A DNA stretch of 23,794 bases from Actinobacteria bacterium UBA4719 (lineage in GTDB: Bacteria > Actinomycetota > Actinomycetes > Actinomycetales > Dermatophilaceae): assembly GCA_002404345.1 (NCBI GenBank), contig DHJN01000259.1:1-23794 (forward strand), written 5' to 3'. Position 1 is the first letter of the stretch, and each line of letters begins with the position of its first letter. The notes below the pieces were generated by a model. It saw only the letters and a program-made list of their open reading frames with translations. It was not told the DNA's origin and did no database searches. Shown piece by piece: positions 21,299 through 23,794 of this stretch. Both the position numbers and the translations under genes were made by a program.

Positions 21299-21566
21299 GG
21301 CAGCCAAGGACAACGAGACTCCGATCTCGGACAGCGAGACTCCGATCTCGAAGACAACCGACTTCCAGGAGATTGCGAACCTGACCTACGAGCAGGCTCG
21401 CGACGAGCTGATCTCGATCGTGGCCCAGCTCGAAGGCGGCCAGATCGGGCTCGAGGACAGCATGACCCTCTGGCAGCGGGGGGAGGCGCTGGCGACCCAC
21501 TGCAGCATGTGGCTCGACGGGGCCGAGGCCAAGCTGACCACCCAGGACCTGACCGCGCAGGACTGA
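21297..21566 (+). CDS. xseB: Exodeoxyribonuclease VII small subunit
   Basis: The 89-residue protein is XseB: LTYEQARDELISIVAQLEGGQIGLEDSMTLWQRGEALATHCSMWLDGAEAKL is the family helical hairpin (about residues 30-82). GTG 21297 follows a TAGAGT box by six bases, again a leaderless-type start, although it is 47 bases after xseA and could be co-transcribed. Residues 6-19 contain a 7-residue duplication, NETPISD-SETPISK, from a 21-base tandem repeat (about 21309-21350), outside the conserved domain. It ends 10 bases before the convergent DUF4245 gene. Confidence 0.95.
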   Translation: MAAKDNETPISDSETPISKTTDFQEIANLTYEQARDELISIVAQLEGGQIGLEDSMTLWQRGEALATHCSMWLDGAEAKLTTQDLTAQD

Positions 21567-21576
21567 GCCGGCCGCT

Positions 21577-22167
21577 TCAGCTCGCGGGCACGGGCTCCAG
21601 CGCCGCGGCGAACTGAGCAAGCTGGCTGTACTGCGCCGTACCGCTCAGGACGGTGGTCAGGGCATGGGCGCCCGAGCCCCTCGACAAGAGGCTGCGTTGG
21701 ACCGTGCTGCGTGAGCTGAGCCTTTGCCACGTCGTTCCGGCTGCGGGCAGGGTGCCCTCGGCCTGACCGTTGGAGGTGCGCGCGGAAACCCAGTCATCCG
21801 TCGCACCGGTCACGTCGGTCTGGTCGATCGAGAGGTAGTTGCCATCGGGCGAGAGGTAGCCGGCGTGCCAGGTCCTGGGCCCGTTACCCGCCGCAGCCCA
21901 GCGCACGTTGGTGGCCTTCCAGCCCGCCGGCAACTGCGGCTGAGAGATCGCCCAACCGGTCTGCAGCCGCACCTGCCGGGCCACCGAGGTGACATCGACC
22001 GCCGGCTGGCTGATCTCACGGACCCGCGGCACCATCGCCACCCAGGCCAGCACCGCCGCCATGATCACGACCATCGAGATGACCATGCTGCGCAAGCTGC
22101 CAAAGCCACGGCGCGACGCGGGCGGCTGCCTGGCCGGGGCTGGCGCGGTATCGGGGGCACTCGTCAT
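21577..22167 (-). CDS. DUF4245 membrane-anchored protein
   Basis: The 196-residue protein matches DUF4245, an actinobacterial family. A Pro/Ala-rich cytoplasmic N-terminus (residues 1-20) precedes one TM helix (SMVISMVVIMAAVLAWVAMVP, about 27-47), and an extracellular domain follows: VARQVRLQTGWAISQPQLPAGWKATNVRWAAAG, TWHAGYLSPDGNYLSIDQTD, ending SQLAQFAAALEPVPAS. ATG 22167 has GGGAG upstream. The family is regularly next to glpX and xseAB in actinobacteria, as here, but its role is not known. It is convergent with xseB and divergent from glpX. Confidence 0.9.
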   Translation of the reverse strand: MTSAPDTAPAPARQPPASRRGFGSLRSMVISMVVIMAAVLAWVAMVPRVREISQPAVDVTSVARQVRLQTGWAISQPQLPAGWKATNVRWAAAGNGPRTWHAGYLSPDGNYLSIDQTDVTGATDDWVSARTSNGQAEGTLPAAGTTWQRLSSRSTVQRSLLSRGSGAHALTTVLSGTAQYSQLAQFAAALEPVPAS

Positions 22168-22299
22168 ACTCACGCTCCCATGGTCCCTGACGACCAGCCG
22201 GTATGACGAGCCGGCCCCCGGCGCTCGACCGTCACAACGGCCCATTCCCGCACCGATAGAATCCACTCGCCGCCCACCCCCTGAGCCGGAGGAGATCAC

Positions 22300-23340
22300 A
22301 TGTCCGAACAGAGCCTTCCCGAAGAGCCGCACACGGGATACGAGCGACCGGACCGCAACCTGGCTCTCGAGCTCGTCCGGGTCACCGAGGCCGCAGCCCT
22401 GGCCGGTGGCCGCTGGGTGGGCCGGGGTGACAAGAACGGCGCCGACGGCGCCGCCGTTGCCGCGATGCGCGCGATGATCTCCACCGTCGAGATGAATGGC
22501 GTCGTCGTCATCGGCGAGGGCGAGAAGGACGAGGCGCCGATGCTCTACAACGGCGAGCGCGTCGGCGATGGCACGGGTCCCGACGCGGACGTGGCAGTCG
22601 ACCCGATCGACGGCACCACCCTGTGCGCCAAGGGCCAGAGCAACGCCATCGCCGTGCTGGCGGCAGCCGACCGGGGCACGATGTACGACCCGAGCGCAGT
22701 GTTCTACATGGACAAGCTCGTGACCGGCCCCGACGCCGCCGATGTGGTGGACATCCGCCTGCCGGTGGCCGAGAACATCGCCCGGATCGCCAAGGCCAAG
22801 AAGGAGAACGCCTCGGACGTCACGGTGATCATGCTCGACCGCCCTCGGCACGATGACCTCGTGCGCCAGGTCCGCGCCACCGGAGCCCGCCTCCGCCTGA
22901 TCTCCGATGGTGACGTCGCCGGTGCCATCATGGCGGCCCGCCCGGGCACCGGCATCGACCTGCTGATCGGCATCGGCGGCACCCCTGAGGGCATCATCGC
23001 GGCGTGCGCCATCAAGTGCCTCGGTGGCATCATCCAGGCCCGGTTGATGCCCCATGACGACGACGAGCGACAGCGCGCCCTCGACGCGGGTCATGACCTG
23101 GACGCCGTGCTGTCCACGAACGATCTCGTGCGCGGCGAGAACGCCTTCTTCGTGGCCACCGGGATCACCGATGGCGAGCTGCTCAAGGGTGTTCGCTACC
23201 GCGCGGGCGGCGCGACGACGCACTCCCTGGTGATGCGTTCCAAGAGCGGCACCATCCGGGTGATCGAGAGCGAGCACCGGCTGTCCAAGCTCCGCGAGTA
23301 CGGCGCGATGGACCTTGACACCGCGGGGTCGAAGGCCTGA
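22300..23340 (+). CDS. glpX: Class II fructose-1,6-bisphosphatase
   Basis: The 346-residue protein is GlpX, hydrolysing fructose-1,6-bisphosphate to fructose-6-phosphate in gluconeogenesis. Family motifs: [56 protein letters not shown] (metal-binding [10 protein letters not shown]), [23 protein letters not shown] (DPIDGT), [26 protein letters not shown], and [15 protein letters not shown] near the end. ATG 22300 has GGAGGAG 5-7 bases upstream, a strong ribosome site. A sugar kinase gene follows almost directly (gap of 6 bases or less). Confidence 0.97.
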   Translation: MSEQSLPEEPHTGYERPDRNLALELVRVTEAAALAGGRWVGRGDKNGADGAAVAAMRAMISTVEMNGVVVIGEGEKDEAPMLYNGERVGDGTGPDADVAVDPIDGTTLCAKGQSNAIAVLAAADRGTMYDPSAVFYMDKLVTGPDAADVVDIRLPVAENIARIAKAKKENASDVTVIMLDRPRHDDLVRQVRATGARLRLISDGDVAGAIMAARPGTGIDLLIGIGGTPEGIIAACAIKCLGGIIQARLMPHDDDERQRALDAGHDLDAVLSTNDLVRGENAFFVATGITDGELLKGVRYRAGGATTHSLVMRSKSGTIRVIESEHRLSKLREYGAMDLDTAGSKA

Positions 23341-23346
23341 TTGCGG

Positions 23347-23794
23347 ATGGGTTTCAGCACGCTGGTCGTCGGCGAGTCGCTGATCGACGTCATCGTGCAC
23401 GCTGACGGCTCCAGCCAGGAGCATGTCGGCGGCAGTCCGGCCAACGTGGCCATCGGCCTGGCCCGTCTCGGGCACGACATCACGTTCGCCACCCTGGTCG
23501 GCGACGATGAACGAGGCGCCAGGATCGTCAGTCACCTTGAGAGAGAACGGATCTCGCTGACCGAAGGTAGCGTCGGGAGTCGGCGGACGTCCGTCGCCAC
23601 CTCGACCCTGGACGCGACCAGCGCGGCGGCATACAGCTTTGACCTGGCTTGGGAGCTGCCCGAACTGCCTCATCTTGGGGGGTTCACCCACGTCCACACC
23701 GGCTCCCTCGCCGCGACCCTGGAGCCCGGCGCATCCGCAGTTCTGAGCACGATCCAGAGCGCCCGGCCGGTCGCCACCATCTCCTACGACCCGA
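23347..23794 (+). CDS. PfkB-family carbohydrate kinase (5' part)
   Basis: The gene runs off the right edge; 149 codons are visible. The protein begins GFSTLVVGESLIDVIVHADGSSQEHVGGSPANVAIGLARLGHDITFATLVGDDERGARIVSHLERERI. The GESLID start, GGSPANVA sugar-binding motif and LVGDDERG are typical of PfkB/fructokinase-like ribokinase-family kinases. ATG 23347 is likely; TTG 23341 is in frame and adjacent to the glpX stop. The catalytic G-x-G-D motif is beyond the edge. Substrate (fructose or another sugar) cannot be set. The position behind glpX suggests cotranscription. Confidence 0.92.
   Translation, partial: MGFSTLVVGESLIDVIVHADGSSQEHVGGSPANVAIGLARLGHDITFATLVGDDERGARIVSHLERERISLTEGSVGSRRTSVATSTLDATSAAAYSFDLAWELPELPHLGGFTHVHTGSLAATLEPGASAVLSTIQSARPVATISYDP

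Overview
The window is high-GC DNA from an actinobacterium, most likely of the Micrococcales / Intrasporangiaceae type. Three things point there: the gene order ychF - rmuC - ispH - xseA - xseB - DUF4245 - glpX, the mycothiol- and F420-linked enzyme families, and several genes whose GTG or ATG start sits about 6 bases after a TANNNT box, the pattern of leaderless transcripts. The genus is inference.

Two regions differ sharply. From about 15,526 to the right end lies conserved chromosomal backbone: ychF, a broken PIN/VapC remnant, rmuC, an SRPBCC protein, ispH divergent from xseA-xseB, a DUF4245 membrane-anchored protein, glpX and the start of a PfkB-family sugar kinase. From the left end to about 15,341 lies an accessory region of unrelated small modules: a 3-TM protein; a deazaflavin (F420) oxidoreductase; a TetR / mycothiol-isomerase / SnoaL operon ending in a DsbA-like remnant; an EcsC protein; a ubiquitin-like operon (Ubl, DUF6791-ThiF E1, DUF6527, beta-flower-like protein) divergent from a HigB-like / HigA-ImmA pair; an XRE-ImmA / PIN pair; a tiny tandem-repeat protein; a DUF2231 membrane protein; a helix-turn-helix / nucleotidyltransferase pair; and a DUF1801 protein.

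The main discovery is what separates these modules. A core close to GGCGCGTCATTCCGCCGC occurs 11 times between positions 116 and 15,341. Every copy has the same orientation, every copy is intergenic, and each interval holds one self-contained module. For several plus-strand genes an upstream inverted arm containing the stop codon (TGAC or TGACGC) can pair with the core. This is the layout of an integron-like cassette array, but the canonical attC signature (GTTRRRY at the R' box) is absent and no recombinase lies in the window. I read it as an array of defence, toxin-antitoxin and metabolic cassettes mobilised by an unidentified recombination system, with its right end near the ychF terminator. 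The cassettes mostly carry their own promoters and operators, and gene orientation is mixed.
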